DNA of 64,000 nt from MnTg04 sp964568075 (lineage in GTDB: Bacteria; Pseudomonadota; Gammaproteobacteria; Steroidobacterales; MnTg04): positions 17,145 through 81,144 of the forward strand of contig CAZMOM010000013.1 of the NCBI GenBank assembly GCA_964568075.1, written 5' to 3'. Position numbers and translations under genes: made by a program. Numbering within the stretch: the stretch's first letter is position 1; every line of letters begins with the position of its first letter. The notes beneath the pieces were generated by a model. It made no database searches. It had not been told where the DNA came from and was given only the letters and a program-made list of their open reading frames with translations. Positions 17,803 to 26,103 of this stretch are shown here, one piece after another.

Positions 17803-18588
17803 ATGGATCTAGATTTACACGGAAAAAGTGCGCTGGTATGCGGCGCAAGTCGCGGGATTGGCCTGGCTGCCGCGCAGGAACTGGCCAGCCTGGGTTGTAG
17901 TGTCCTGTTGCTCGCCCGCAATGGCGAAATGCTGGCGCAGGCAAAAAACACGTTGGCGGTCGATGGCGCGCAGACGCATCGAATCCTGGCCACTGATATG
18001 GGCGACAGCGAGGGCCTGGCGGGCAGTTTGCGGCCACTGCTCGAGGAGCAGCCGGTTCAGATAGTGGTCAATAATTCCGGCGGGCCGGCCGCTGGGCTCG
18101 CGCACCAGGCGGAAAACCAGGCTTTCGAGGAAGCGTTCCGGCAACATCTGATTGCGGCTCAAACCATTACCGGCCTGGTCCTGCCCGGCATGCGTGAAGG
18201 CAGGTATGGCCGGATCATCAATATTATTTCTACCTCGGTCAAAGAGCCGATCAAGGGCCTGGGCGTTTCCAACACGATTCGCGGCGCGGTCGCCAGCTGG
18301 TCCAAAACATTGGCAACCGAACTGGGTCCGGAAGGCATCACCGTCAACAACGTGTTGCCTGGGTTTACCGCCACCGAAAGGCTCGACTACCTGTTTAAAA
18401 ATCGGGCAGAGAAATCAGGCACGAGCTTCGAAAAGGTTCGCGCTGCGGCGCTGGCCCAGGTGCCGATGGGTAGATTCGCCGGCCCCCATGAAATAGCCAG
18501 CGCAATCGCTTTCTTGGCGTCGCCGACCGCGGCCTATATCAACGGCATCAATCTGCCGGTCGATGGCGGCCGGACCAGGTGCCTCTAA
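17803..18588 (+). CDS. SDR-family oxidoreductase with non-canonical active site
   Basis: Rossmann-fold short-chain dehydrogenase/reductase of 261 residues heading the kynurenine operon. The nucleotide-binding motif GASRGIGLAAAQEL is intact. Where the catalytic YxxxK pair is expected, the sequence reads VSNTIRGAV, giving S-x3-R, so both tyrosine and lysine are missing. A related SDR subgroup with an SNxxR pattern is widespread, often labelled 3-oxoacyl-ACP reductase, and its chemistry is poorly defined. By position it should act on a kynurenine-pathway intermediate, perhaps as the reductase that follows aminomuconate or oxalocrotonate; that is inference. Confidence 0.85.
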   Translation: MDLDLHGKSALVCGASRGIGLAAAQELASLGCSVLLLARNGEMLAQAKNTLAVDGAQTHRILATDMGDSEGLAGSLRPLLEEQPVQIVVNNSGGPAAGLAHQAENQAFEEAFRQHLIAAQTITGLVLPGMREGRYGRIINIISTSVKEPIKGLGVSNTIRGAVASWSKTLATELGPEGITVNNVLPGFTATERLDYLFKNRAEKSGTSFEKVRAAALAQVPMGRFAGPHEIASAIAFLASPTAAYINGINLPVDGGRTRCL

Positions 18589-18616
18589 GACGCGAAAGGA
18601 ATCACGGCATCTGCCG

Positions 18617-20086
18617 ATGGAAAAGATACTAAATTACATCAATGGCGAACTGGTCGCCTCTTCATCGGGACGATGGCTCGAAACGATGGAACCGGCGACC
18701 GCGACGGCGTACGGGCAGATTACGGATTCGGACACGACGGATCTGGACCAGGCGGTGGCGGCGGCAAAGGCGGCGTTTCCCGCATGGAGCCGGACGCCGG
18801 CCGAAGACAGGGGCCGGATGCTTCGCCGGCTGGCCCGCCATATCGAGGAAATGCTCGAACCGCTGGCCCTGGCGGAGTCGATCGATACCGGTAAACCTAT
18901 TTCCCTGACGCGTAATGTCGATATACCCCGCTCGGCCAGGAATTTTCACTTTTTTGCCGACGCAGCCAGTCAGTTCTCCAGCGAATCGCATCGCATGGAA
19001 TCCGGCGCGATCAATTACACACTACGTATGCCGCTTGGCGTGGTGGCATGTATCTCGCCGTGGAATCTGCCGCTGTATTTGCTGACCTGGAAGATTGCGC
19101 CGGCGCTGGCCGCGGGGAACTGTGTCATTGCGAAGCCATCGGAGATAACGCCAGTCACGGCCTGGTTGTTTAGCCAGCTCTGCCGGGAGGCGGGTCTGCC
19201 GCCGGGCGTGTTGAACATCCTGCACGGACAGGGCCCGGGAATCGGCCAGGCGATCGTCGATCATCCCGGCATCAGTGCGATTTCATTTACCGGCGGGACG
19301 CAGACCGGGGCGACGATAGCCCGGTGCGCAGCCCCCGAATTCAAGAAATTGTCGCTGGAACTGGGTGGCAAAAATCCCTCGATCGTTTTCGCCGACGCCT
19401 GTTGGGAGCCGATGCTGAATGGCGTGGTCAAAGCGGGCTTCTCGAACCAGGGGCAAATCTGTCTGTGCGGCTCACGAGTACTCGTCGAAGAGTCTGTTTA
19501 CTCGAAATTCCGCGCCGCTTTTGTCGAGCGCGTCAAGGCGTTGCGCATCGGCGACCCGCTAAACGACGATACCGAGCAGGGCGCGGTCGTCTCCCTGGCT
19601 CATCGGGACAAGATTTTGGATTGCGTGGCAACCGCTCGGAAAGATGGCGGCAGGATTTTGACCGGCGGCAACGCCACGCATCCCGGGAACGAGCGCTGCA
19701 GCAGCGGCTGGTTTGTCGAACCGACCGTCATCGAAGGGCTCGCGGCTGACAACCGCTGCAACCAGGAGGAAATTTTCGGCCCAGTCGTCAGCCTGATTCC
19801 GTTCAAGGATGAAGCCGAAGCGCTGTCGATCGCCAATGGAACGCGATACGGCCTCGCTGCCTCCGTATGGAGCCGCGACAGCGGACTTTGTCATCGAATG
19901 GCCGAGGACTTGCAGGCGGGCTTGATCTGGATAAACACGTGGATGCTGCGCGACCTTCGTACGCCGATGGGTGGTTTGAAAAATTCGGGTGTTGGCCGCG
20001 AGGGCGGAACTGAAGCGATGCGCTTTTTTACCGAGCCGCGTAACGTCTGCATCAAGTATCGCCAGAGGGACGAGAATCATGAGTGA
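18617..20086 (+). CDS. 2-aminomuconate 6-semialdehyde dehydrogenase
   Basis: NAD-dependent aldehyde dehydrogenase of 489 residues. The ATG at 18617 starts the family-typical MEKILNYINGE; an upstream in-frame start would overlap the SDR. Visible catalytic features are the asparagine in CISPWNLPLYL, the general-base glutamate in LELGGKNPSIVF and the nucleophilic cysteine in NQGQICLCGSR. Hydroxymuconic-semialdehyde dehydrogenases look similar; the ACMS decarboxylase three genes downstream makes 2-aminomuconate semialdehyde the likely substrate. Its stop overlaps the next start (ATGAGTGA). Confidence 0.88.
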   Translation: MEKILNYINGELVASSSGRWLETMEPATATAYGQITDSDTTDLDQAVAAAKAAFPAWSRTPAEDRGRMLRRLARHIEEMLEPLALAESIDTGKPISLTRNVDIPRSARNFHFFADAASQFSSESHRMESGAINYTLRMPLGVVACISPWNLPLYLLTWKIAPALAAGNCVIAKPSEITPVTAWLFSQLCREAGLPPGVLNILHGQGPGIGQAIVDHPGISAISFTGGTQTGATIARCAAPEFKKLSLELGGKNPSIVFADACWEPMLNGVVKAGFSNQGQICLCGSRVLVEESVYSKFRAAFVERVKALRIGDPLNDDTEQGAVVSLAHRDKILDCVATARKDGGRILTGGNATHPGNERCSSGWFVEPTVIEGLAADNRCNQEEIFGPVVSLIPFKDEAEALSIANGTRYGLAASVWSRDSGLCHRMAEDLQAGLIWINTWMLRDLRTPMGGLKNSGVGREGGTEAMRFFTEPRNVCIKYRQRDENHE

Positions 20087-20513
20087 CGTGATCAGGGCAA
20101 GTGGCGCCCCGAAACCGGTCGGAGCCTACCCGCATGCACGACGAGTCGGCGATTTTCTTTTTTTGTCCGGGCTCGGACCGCGCAAGCCGGGCAACGACGA
20201 AATTCCGGGGCTGGTCGTTGACGAAAACGGCCGGATCACCGATTACGATATCGCCGCCCAATGCCATTCTGTCTTTGCCAATGTACGGTCGGTTCTGGAA
20301 GAGGCGGGCACGGCATGGGAAAACCTGGTGGACGTGACCGTCTTTCTGACCGACATCGACAGGGATTTCGTGGTGTTTAACCAGATCTACGCCGAATACT
20401 TTCGCGAGAACCAGCCTTGCCGAACGACGGTTGAGATCAACTGCCTGCCCACGCCGATCGCGATTGAACTAAAATGTATCGCCACGATAGGCCAGGCCGG
20501 AGAATCAGTATGA
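20079..20513 (+). CDS. RidA/YjgF-family protein, likely 2-aminomuconate deaminase
   Basis: 144-residue member of the Rid family, starting at the ATG at 20079. It has the family pattern SGLGPRKPG near the N-terminus and a C-terminal core with the key arginine in PCRTTVEINCLPTPIAIEL. Rid proteins hydrolyse enamines/imines; in bacterial aminomuconate clusters a Rid member serves as 2-aminomuconate deaminase, giving 4-oxalocrotonate and ammonia. Position between the semialdehyde dehydrogenase and the dioxygenase supports that role. Overlaps both neighbours by a few bases. Confidence 0.85.
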   Translation: MSDVIRASGAPKPVGAYPHARRVGDFLFLSGLGPRKPGNDEIPGLVVDENGRITDYDIAAQCHSVFANVRSVLEEAGTAWENLVDVTVFLTDIDRDFVVFNQIYAEYFRENQPCRTTVEINCLPTPIAIELKCIATIGQAGESV

Positions 20514-21022
20514 ACGCGCTCGCAGCCTTCAATTTCAAACAGTGGATAGACGATCACCGGGATGTCCTGAAGCCGCCGGTTTGTAACAAGCAGGTATTTA
20601 CCGACAGCGAGTTCATTATCATGGTGGTGGGCGGTCCCAATAGCCGCAAGGATTACCACTATGACGAGGGTGAGGAGTTCTTTTACCAGCTCGAAGGCGA
20701 CATGCTGCTAAAGACGATTCAGGGTGGAAAACCCGTGGACATACCCATCAGGGAAGGTGAAATATTTCTGCTGCCGGCCCGTATGCCGCATTCCCCGCAG
20801 CGCTTTGAAAATACTGTCGGACTGGTGATCGAGCGGCAAAGGCACGAAGAAGAAAAAGACGGTTTCATGTGGTTTTGCGAGAACTGCAACCACAAGCTAT
20901 ACGAAGAATATTTTCACCTGACCAATATCGAAACGGAGCTGACGCCCGTATTCGATCGCTTCTGGTCGAGGGAAGTAAACCGCACGTGCAGCCAGTGCGG
21001 CGCGGTTCTTGAGAAACCGTAA
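20510..21022 (+). CDS. 3-hydroxyanthranilate 3,4-dioxygenase
   Basis: Cupin-type Fe(II) extradiol dioxygenase opening the 3-hydroxyanthranilate ring to 2-amino-3-carboxymuconate semialdehyde. 170 residues from the ATG at 20510. Iron ligands fit the H-x5-E pattern in DYHYDEGEEFFYQ and the later histidine in MPHSPQRF. The C-terminus carries two CxxC pairs (CENC and CSQC), the rubredoxin-like second iron site typical of bacterial enzymes. It overlaps the preceding gene by ATGA. Confidence 0.96.
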   Translation: MNALAAFNFKQWIDDHRDVLKPPVCNKQVFTDSEFIIMVVGGPNSRKDYHYDEGEEFFYQLEGDMLLKTIQGGKPVDIPIREGEIFLLPARMPHSPQRFENTVGLVIERQRHEEEKDGFMWFCENCNHKLYEEYFHLTNIETELTPVFDRFWSREVNRTCSQCGAVLEKP

Positions 21023-21037
21023 CGGTTCCCGGTGATC

Positions 21038-22063
21038 ATGCTGAAGATCGATATTCACACCCATGTCCTGCCGGAGAATTGGCCCAACCTGAAGGAGCGT
21101 TACGGATACGGGGGCTTCGTACAGCTCGAACATCATGGCCCCGGTTGTGCGCGGATGCTGTTGGAGGGCAAGCCGTTCAGGGATATCAATTCGAACTGCT
21201 GGAGTGCGCAGGAACGCCTCGGTGAATGTGACGATCACGGCGTCGACGTGCAGGTCCTGTCTACCGTTCCGGTAATGTTCAGTTACTGGGCGCGACCGAA
21301 AGATACGCTGGACCTGTCGCGGCTGCTGAATGATCACATCGCGGGACTGGTCGCGGAAAACCCGACACGCTTTATCGGCCTGGGCACGGTTCCGATGCAG
21401 AATCGCGATCTGGCCATCGGTGAAATGGAACGGTGTGTCAAGAGTCTCGGCCTCGCCGGCATCGAGATCGGTACCCACATCAACGGGTGGAACCTCGACG
21501 ACGAACGATTGTTCCCGATATTCGAAGCTGCCCAGGACCTGGGCGCCGCTATTTTCGTACACCCCTGGGAAATGCTTGGCCGCGACCGGATGTCCAAGTA
21601 CTGGCTACCCTGGCTGGTCGGTATGCCGGCGGAAACCTCGCTGTCGATTTGCTCGATGATCTTCGGTGGCGTATTTGAAAGACTGCCCGGACTGCGGGTC
21701 GCCTTTGCCCATGGAGGTGGTGCGTTCCCGGCGACGCTCGGCCGGATCGAGCATGGTTTCAACGTGCGCCCGGACCTGGTCGCCGTGGATAACAGCATTA
21801 ATCCGCGTTCTTACATTGGCCGTTTCTACATCGACTCACTGGTGCATGACCCGGATATGTTGCAATACATGATTAAGCTGATGGGTGCGGATCAGATCGC
21901 GCTGGGCAGCGATTATCCGTTTCCGCTCGGCGAACATGTGCCCGGCAGCATGATCGAGGCGATGAACCTCGATGAAGAAATCAGCGCAAGGTTACTGCAC
22001 GGCTCCGCTTTGCAGTGGCTGAATCTGAAGAAAAACCATTTCCTGCGGTCAGCGGGCAAATGA
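21038..22063 (+). CDS. 2-amino-3-carboxymuconate-6-semialdehyde decarboxylase (ACMSD)
   Basis: Zinc amidohydrolase-fold decarboxylase that diverts ACMS away from quinolinate toward 2-aminomuconate semialdehyde. 341 residues from the ATG at 21038 (a GTG lies two codons upstream). Zinc and catalytic residues are visible: the N-terminal HxH in DIHTHVLPENW, the metal histidine in AIFVHPWEM, the catalytic histidine in AFAHGGGAFP and the aspartate in LGSDYPFPLGE. Its presence argues for energy catabolism rather than NAD synthesis. Stop overlaps the next ATG. Confidence 0.96.
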   Translation: MLKIDIHTHVLPENWPNLKERYGYGGFVQLEHHGPGCARMLLEGKPFRDINSNCWSAQERLGECDDHGVDVQVLSTVPVMFSYWARPKDTLDLSRLLNDHIAGLVAENPTRFIGLGTVPMQNRDLAIGEMERCVKSLGLAGIEIGTHINGWNLDDERLFPIFEAAQDLGAAIFVHPWEMLGRDRMSKYWLPWLVGMPAETSLSICSMIFGGVFERLPGLRVAFAHGGGAFPATLGRIEHGFNVRPDLVAVDNSINPRSYIGRFYIDSLVHDPDMLQYMIKLMGADQIALGSDYPFPLGEHVPGSMIEAMNLDEEISARLLHGSALQWLNLKKNHFLRSAGK

Positions 22064-22893
22064 CCTTAAAAAGCGTATACGTCGATGCTTTTGGCCGGCG
22101 CTATCGTGCCAGCCTGGATAAGCCGATCGATATCGCCATACCGCTGGAATTCTCGGGTTCCCAGCCCAGTCATTTCGCTGCGCCGGTAGCTACTGCCCGG
22201 CCCCTGGAAGTCGATGGGTTTGTTGGTGATACGCGCGTGGGGGGCAGCTGCAACTGCGATGAAGTCACGCTGATTCCGCATTGCAACGGCACACATACCG
22301 AATGCGTCGGCCATATCACGCACGATCGCGTCAACGTACACCAAGCTCTGGAGCAGAGCCTGATGACGGCGCTGCTGGTGAGCGTCGTCCCGGTGAGCGC
22401 GGCCGAACAAAAAGATGACGACAGCCCGGACCGGCCCGCAACAGACAGACTGATCACGCGGCAGGCGCTGGAAAAAGCAGCGTCCGGATTTCCGGAACCG
22501 ACCGATGCGCTCATCGTACGGACCCTGCCGAACCCGGCCGACAAGAAAACGCAAAACCATGCAGAGAGTATGCCGCCCTATTTCAGTACCCAAGCCATGA
22601 AATGGGTGACGAAACGATACGAACACCTGCTCGTGGACCTGCCTTCCGTGGATCGCAGTCATGACCAGGGAAAACTAAGCGGTCACCGGATTTTCTGGGG
22701 GATGAAACATGACTCGCGTGAATATCGCTCCGCCGGTTTTCCAGACAGAACAATTACCGAGATGATTTTCGTTGACGATGCGGTTGGCGATGGATTGTAT
22801 CTGCTAAACCTGCAAATTCCGGCGTTCGTATCTGACGCCGCGCCGAGTCGCCCACGACTGTTTCCGCTTAAGGAAGAAAAACACAAGGATTAG
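22060..22893 (+). CDS. Cyclase-family arylformamidase (kynurenine formamidase)
   Basis: Likely hydrolyses N-formylkynurenine to kynurenine and formate. 277 residues from the ATG at 22060. The metal-binding cyclase motif appears as HCNGTHTECVGHI, matching HxGTHxE/D of bacterial KynB, with a later acidic and histidine-containing region near SVDRSHDQGKL. At 277 residues it is longer than KynB (about 210), with extra sequence in the middle and C-terminus. Operon position supports the role; the family also holds other amide hydrolases. Confidence 0.8.
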   Translation: MTLKSVYVDAFGRRYRASLDKPIDIAIPLEFSGSQPSHFAAPVATARPLEVDGFVGDTRVGGSCNCDEVTLIPHCNGTHTECVGHITHDRVNVHQALEQSLMTALLVSVVPVSAAEQKDDDSPDRPATDRLITRQALEKAASGFPEPTDALIVRTLPNPADKKTQNHAESMPPYFSTQAMKWVTKRYEHLLVDLPSVDRSHDQGKLSGHRIFWGMKHDSREYRSAGFPDRTITEMIFVDDAVGDGLYLLNLQIPAFVSDAAPSRPRLFPLKEEKHKD

Positions 22894-22897
22894 TGTG

Positions 22898-24184
22898 ATG
22901 AGCGATCAGCCTTTTCCCCTGGATGCGGCAAGAAAACTGGATGCCGGCGACTCACTGCAAAGGTTTCGCGATCAATTTTATCTGCCGGCTGGCAGATCCG
23001 AAGAACCGCAAATCTATTTCTGCGGAAATTCTCTGGGCCTTCAGCCAAAACAAGCCGCCGTTTTTGTTGGGGAGGAACTCGGCGATTGGCAGAACCTGGC
23101 CGTGGAAGGTCATTTCAGTGCGACCCGCCCGTGGATGCCGTATCACCGCTTGCTGACCGATGTCACGGCTGAACTCGTCGGCGCCAGGCCGTCCGAAGTG
23201 GTCAACATGAACAGCCTGACCGTCAATCTTCACCTGATGATGGTCAGTTTCTACCGGCCGCATGGAGAACGTCGTAAGTTATTGATTGAAAAGGGCGCTT
23301 TTCCGTCGGATCGTTATGCCGCCGGATCCCAGGTGCGTTTTCACGGCCTGGACCCGGATCAGGATCTGCTGGAAATTGCGCCACGCGATGGCGAATATTT
23401 TGTCCGCGACGCCGATCTGCTCCAACTGATCGAGGATCGTGGGAAAGAGATCGCGCTGATCCTGCTGCCGGGTGTTCAATATTACAATGGCCAGGTTTTC
23501 GATATGGCGAACCTGACCGACTGTGCGCACCAGCAAGGCTGCCTGATCGGATTTGATCTCGCCCACGCCAGCGGAAATATTCCCTTGCGCCTGCATGACT
23601 GGGACGTCGATTTCGCATGCTGGTGCAACTATAAATATCTCAACAGCGGTCCTGGATCGGTCGCCGGGTGTTTCGTTCATGAGCGTCATGCCAAGGCATC
23701 GGATCTGCCCAGGTTTGCCGGCTGGTGGGGCCACGACCAGGATTCCCGCTTCGAGATGGGTCTCGATTTCAAAGCCATGCCGGGCGCCGAAGGCTGGCAG
23801 CTTTCCAATCCACCGATACTGGCACTGGCGCCGGTACTCGCATCACTGAATATTTTTCACGAAGCTGGCATGGGGCCTCTGCGGGAGAAGTCGATAGCGA
23901 TGACCGGGCTGATGGAGACACTGCTGCACGAAAACCTCGGCGACAAAGTCGAGATCCTGACCCCGCCGGATTCGACACAACGAGGTTGCCAACTATCGTT
24001 GCGTCTGACCGGGCGTCGCGATGATCGCGAAAGCCGGCGCGAGGTTTTCGACGCACTCGGAGAAAGGGATGTCGTTTGCGACTGGCGCGAACCGGATGTG
24101 ATTCGCGTTGCGCCGGTGCCACTGTACAACACGTTCGAGGAAGTATGGCGATTCGTTGCGCTACTTGCAGAGTGCCTGGAGTGA
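22898..24184 (+). CDS. kynU: Kynureninase
   Basis: PLP fold-type I enzyme cleaving 3-hydroxykynurenine (and kynurenine) to 3-hydroxyanthranilate (or anthranilate) and alanine. 428 residues from the ATG at 22898. Motifs include FCGNSLGLQPKQA at the N-terminus, the PLP-aspartate region IGFDLAHASGN and the PLP lysine in WCNYKYLNSGPGS. Its stop overlaps the GTG start of the monooxygenase by 4 bp. No anthranilate dioxygenase is nearby, so the 3-hydroxy branch is the working one. Confidence 0.97.
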   Translation: MSDQPFPLDAARKLDAGDSLQRFRDQFYLPAGRSEEPQIYFCGNSLGLQPKQAAVFVGEELGDWQNLAVEGHFSATRPWMPYHRLLTDVTAELVGARPSEVVNMNSLTVNLHLMMVSFYRPHGERRKLLIEKGAFPSDRYAAGSQVRFHGLDPDQDLLEIAPRDGEYFVRDADLLQLIEDRGKEIALILLPGVQYYNGQVFDMANLTDCAHQQGCLIGFDLAHASGNIPLRLHDWDVDFACWCNYKYLNSGPGSVAGCFVHERHAKASDLPRFAGWWGHDQDSRFEMGLDFKAMPGAEGWQLSNPPILALAPVLASLNIFHEAGMGPLREKSIAMTGLMETLLHENLGDKVEILTPPDSTQRGCQLSLRLTGRRDDRESRREVFDALGERDVVCDWREPDVIRVAPVPLYNTFEEVWRFVALLAECLE

Positions 24185-25542
24185 ATGAAAAAAAAGAACT
24201 GGTCATCGTCGGCGCCGGTCTTGCCGGACCCCTGCTGTCGATATACCTGGCTCGTCGCGGGCAAAACATAACCGTTTATGAGATGCGCCCTGATATGCGC
24301 AAACACGATATACCGGCGGGTAGATCGATCAACCTGGCATTGGCCGAACGTGGAATCAATGCGTTGCGGGAAGCCGACGCCTTCAAGGTCATAGAAGATC
24401 AGCTGATACCGATGCGCGGCCGGATGATTCACGATCAGGATGGCAACCAGATTCTGCAACGTTACGGCCAGACAGATGCCGAGGTCAATTACTCGGTGTC
24501 GCGCAGCGAACTGAGCAAACGGCTGATGGACCTGGCGGAAAAGGAGTACGGCGTCGAATATCATTTTGATCATACGCTGCGATCGCTGCACCCGGATAGC
24601 GGTGAGATGGAATTCCGGCGAACCGCCGACGACAGCGTAATCCAGGTTTCTGCGGATCGGGTGATGGCGACAGACGGCGGAGGATCGATAGTCAGGCGCA
24701 CGATGTCCGATTACTCGGGATTTGACGCCACAGAAGACATGCTGGCGCACTGTTACAAGGAACTGTGCATCCCTGCAGCGCCGGACGGGAGCCATCGGAT
24801 CGACGGAAATTCCCTGCATATCTGGCCACGTGGCGGATTCATGCTGATCGCGCTACCCAATCCCGGCGGCGACTTTACCGCTACGCTGTTCCTACCCAGG
24901 GAAGGCCAGATCAGCTTTGTCGAACTCGATGGCCAGGAAGAAGTAAGGGTATTTTTTCAGACGCAATTTCCAAGCGCGATTCCTCTGCTGCCAAATCTTG
25001 AACAAGAATTTTTTACCAACCCGACCGGTGATCTGGGTACGGTCAGAAGTTTTCCATATCATTACAGAGACAAAATTTTGCTCCTCGGTGACGCAGCACA
25101 CGCCGTCGTGCCGTTTCACGGGCAAGGCATGAACTGCGCCTTCGAAGACTGTCTCGAACTGAATCGCATCCTCGACCAGTGTGGCGACGACTGGGGAAAT
25201 GCGTTCGCCCGGTTTAGCGAACAACGCAAACCCAATTGCGACGCGATCGCCGACATGGCATTGGAAAACTATGTCGAGATGCGCGACAGCGTGACCGATC
25301 CGCTTTATGTTTTGCAGAAAAAACTGTCTTTCGAGCTGGAAAAGAAATTTCCGGAAAACTTCATACCGCGCTACTCGATGGTCATGTTCCATCACGAAAT
25401 CCCTTATGCGGAAGCCAAGCGCCGCGGCGAGATTCAATTCGAGATTTTACGCGAACTGACCGCCGGCAAGACGTCGCTCGACGAAGTGGACTACTCGCAC
25501 GCAAGAAAATTGATCGAGGAAAAGCTGGAGCGTATCGGCTGA
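24181..25542 (+). CDS. kmo: Kynurenine 3-monooxygenase
   Basis: FAD- and NADPH-dependent hydroxylase converting kynurenine to 3-hydroxykynurenine. 453 residues from the GTG at 24181 (GTGA overlap with kynU). The FAD motif VIVGAGLAGPLLSIYLARRG is at the N-terminus, and the second FAD motif LLGDAAHAVVPFHGQGMNCAFEDC in the middle. There is no strongly hydrophobic C-terminal anchor, unlike the mitochondrial enzyme. Last gene of the operon; its end faces the convergent folA gene 36 bp away. Confidence 0.97.
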   Translation: MNEKKELVIVGAGLAGPLLSIYLARRGQNITVYEMRPDMRKHDIPAGRSINLALAERGINALREADAFKVIEDQLIPMRGRMIHDQDGNQILQRYGQTDAEVNYSVSRSELSKRLMDLAEKEYGVEYHFDHTLRSLHPDSGEMEFRRTADDSVIQVSADRVMATDGGGSIVRRTMSDYSGFDATEDMLAHCYKELCIPAAPDGSHRIDGNSLHIWPRGGFMLIALPNPGGDFTATLFLPREGQISFVELDGQEEVRVFFQTQFPSAIPLLPNLEQEFFTNPTGDLGTVRSFPYHYRDKILLLGDAAHAVVPFHGQGMNCAFEDCLELNRILDQCGDDWGNAFARFSEQRKPNCDAIADMALENYVEMRDSVTDPLYVLQKKLSFELEKKFPENFIPRYSMVMFHHEIPYAEAKRRGEIQFEILRELTAGKTSLDEVDYSHARKLIEEKLERIG

Positions 25543-25578
25543 GTGCCGTGGACCGTAACCAAGTCGATACGGCCAGCG

Positions 25579-26073
25579 TTATGTGCCGGGAGCTTTTTTC
25601 AATACGCGAAACGAATACCCGTGAGGATTCTTGTCGTTTGCTCGGTGATCCTCGCGGGCCTCTTCGTGCCACTCCTGCTCATCGAGGGGCGGAAAAAATG
25701 TATCGCCATCGAAATCTTCATCGATCAACGTCAGATAAATTTTTTGTGCCCTGGGCAGAAACGCCTGATAGACAGTAGCCCCACCGATAATCATTAGCTC
25801 GTCTGCAGACTCGCACAGTGAAATCGCGTCATCGATGCTGGTTGCGACCGTTGCGCCCTCTGCCTGGTAACCGGTCTGCCCGGTCAGCACGATATTCTGT
25901 CTGCCCGATAGCGACTTGCCGATCGATTCCCAGGTTTTCCTCCCCATCAGGATCGGCTTTCCCATCGTCGTTGTTTTGAAATGGGCGAGATCGGCGGGCA
26001 ACCGCCATGGCAACTGGTTATCGCGGCCAATGACACGATTATTGCCCATCGCCAGTATCAGGGAGATTTTCAC
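25579..26073 (-). CDS. folA: Dihydrofolate reductase
   Basis: NADPH-dependent reduction of dihydrofolate to tetrahydrofolate. 164 residues, normal for bacterial DHFR. Signature MKISLILAMGNNRVIGRDNQLPW, with the GKPILMGRKTWESIGK nucleotide-binding segment and IIGGATVYQAFLP near the C-terminus. It lies downstream of thyA in the same direction (30 bp gap), coupling dTMP synthesis with regeneration of its folate cofactor. Confidence 0.98.
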   Translation of the reverse strand: MKISLILAMGNNRVIGRDNQLPWRLPADLAHFKTTTMGKPILMGRKTWESIGKSLSGRQNIVLTGQTGYQAEGATVATSIDDAISLCESADELMIIGGATVYQAFLPRAQKIYLTLIDEDFDGDTFFPPLDEQEWHEEAREDHRANDKNPHGYSFRVLKKAPGT

Positions 26074-26103
26074 GACGGCAGACCGGGATTGCGCTGCGGG
26101 CGC

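Noticed and set aside
18563..18616. Upstream start for the aldehyde dehydrogenase
   Set aside because: It would add 18 residues of non-family sequence overlapping the SDR; the ATG at 18617 starts the family-typical N-terminus.
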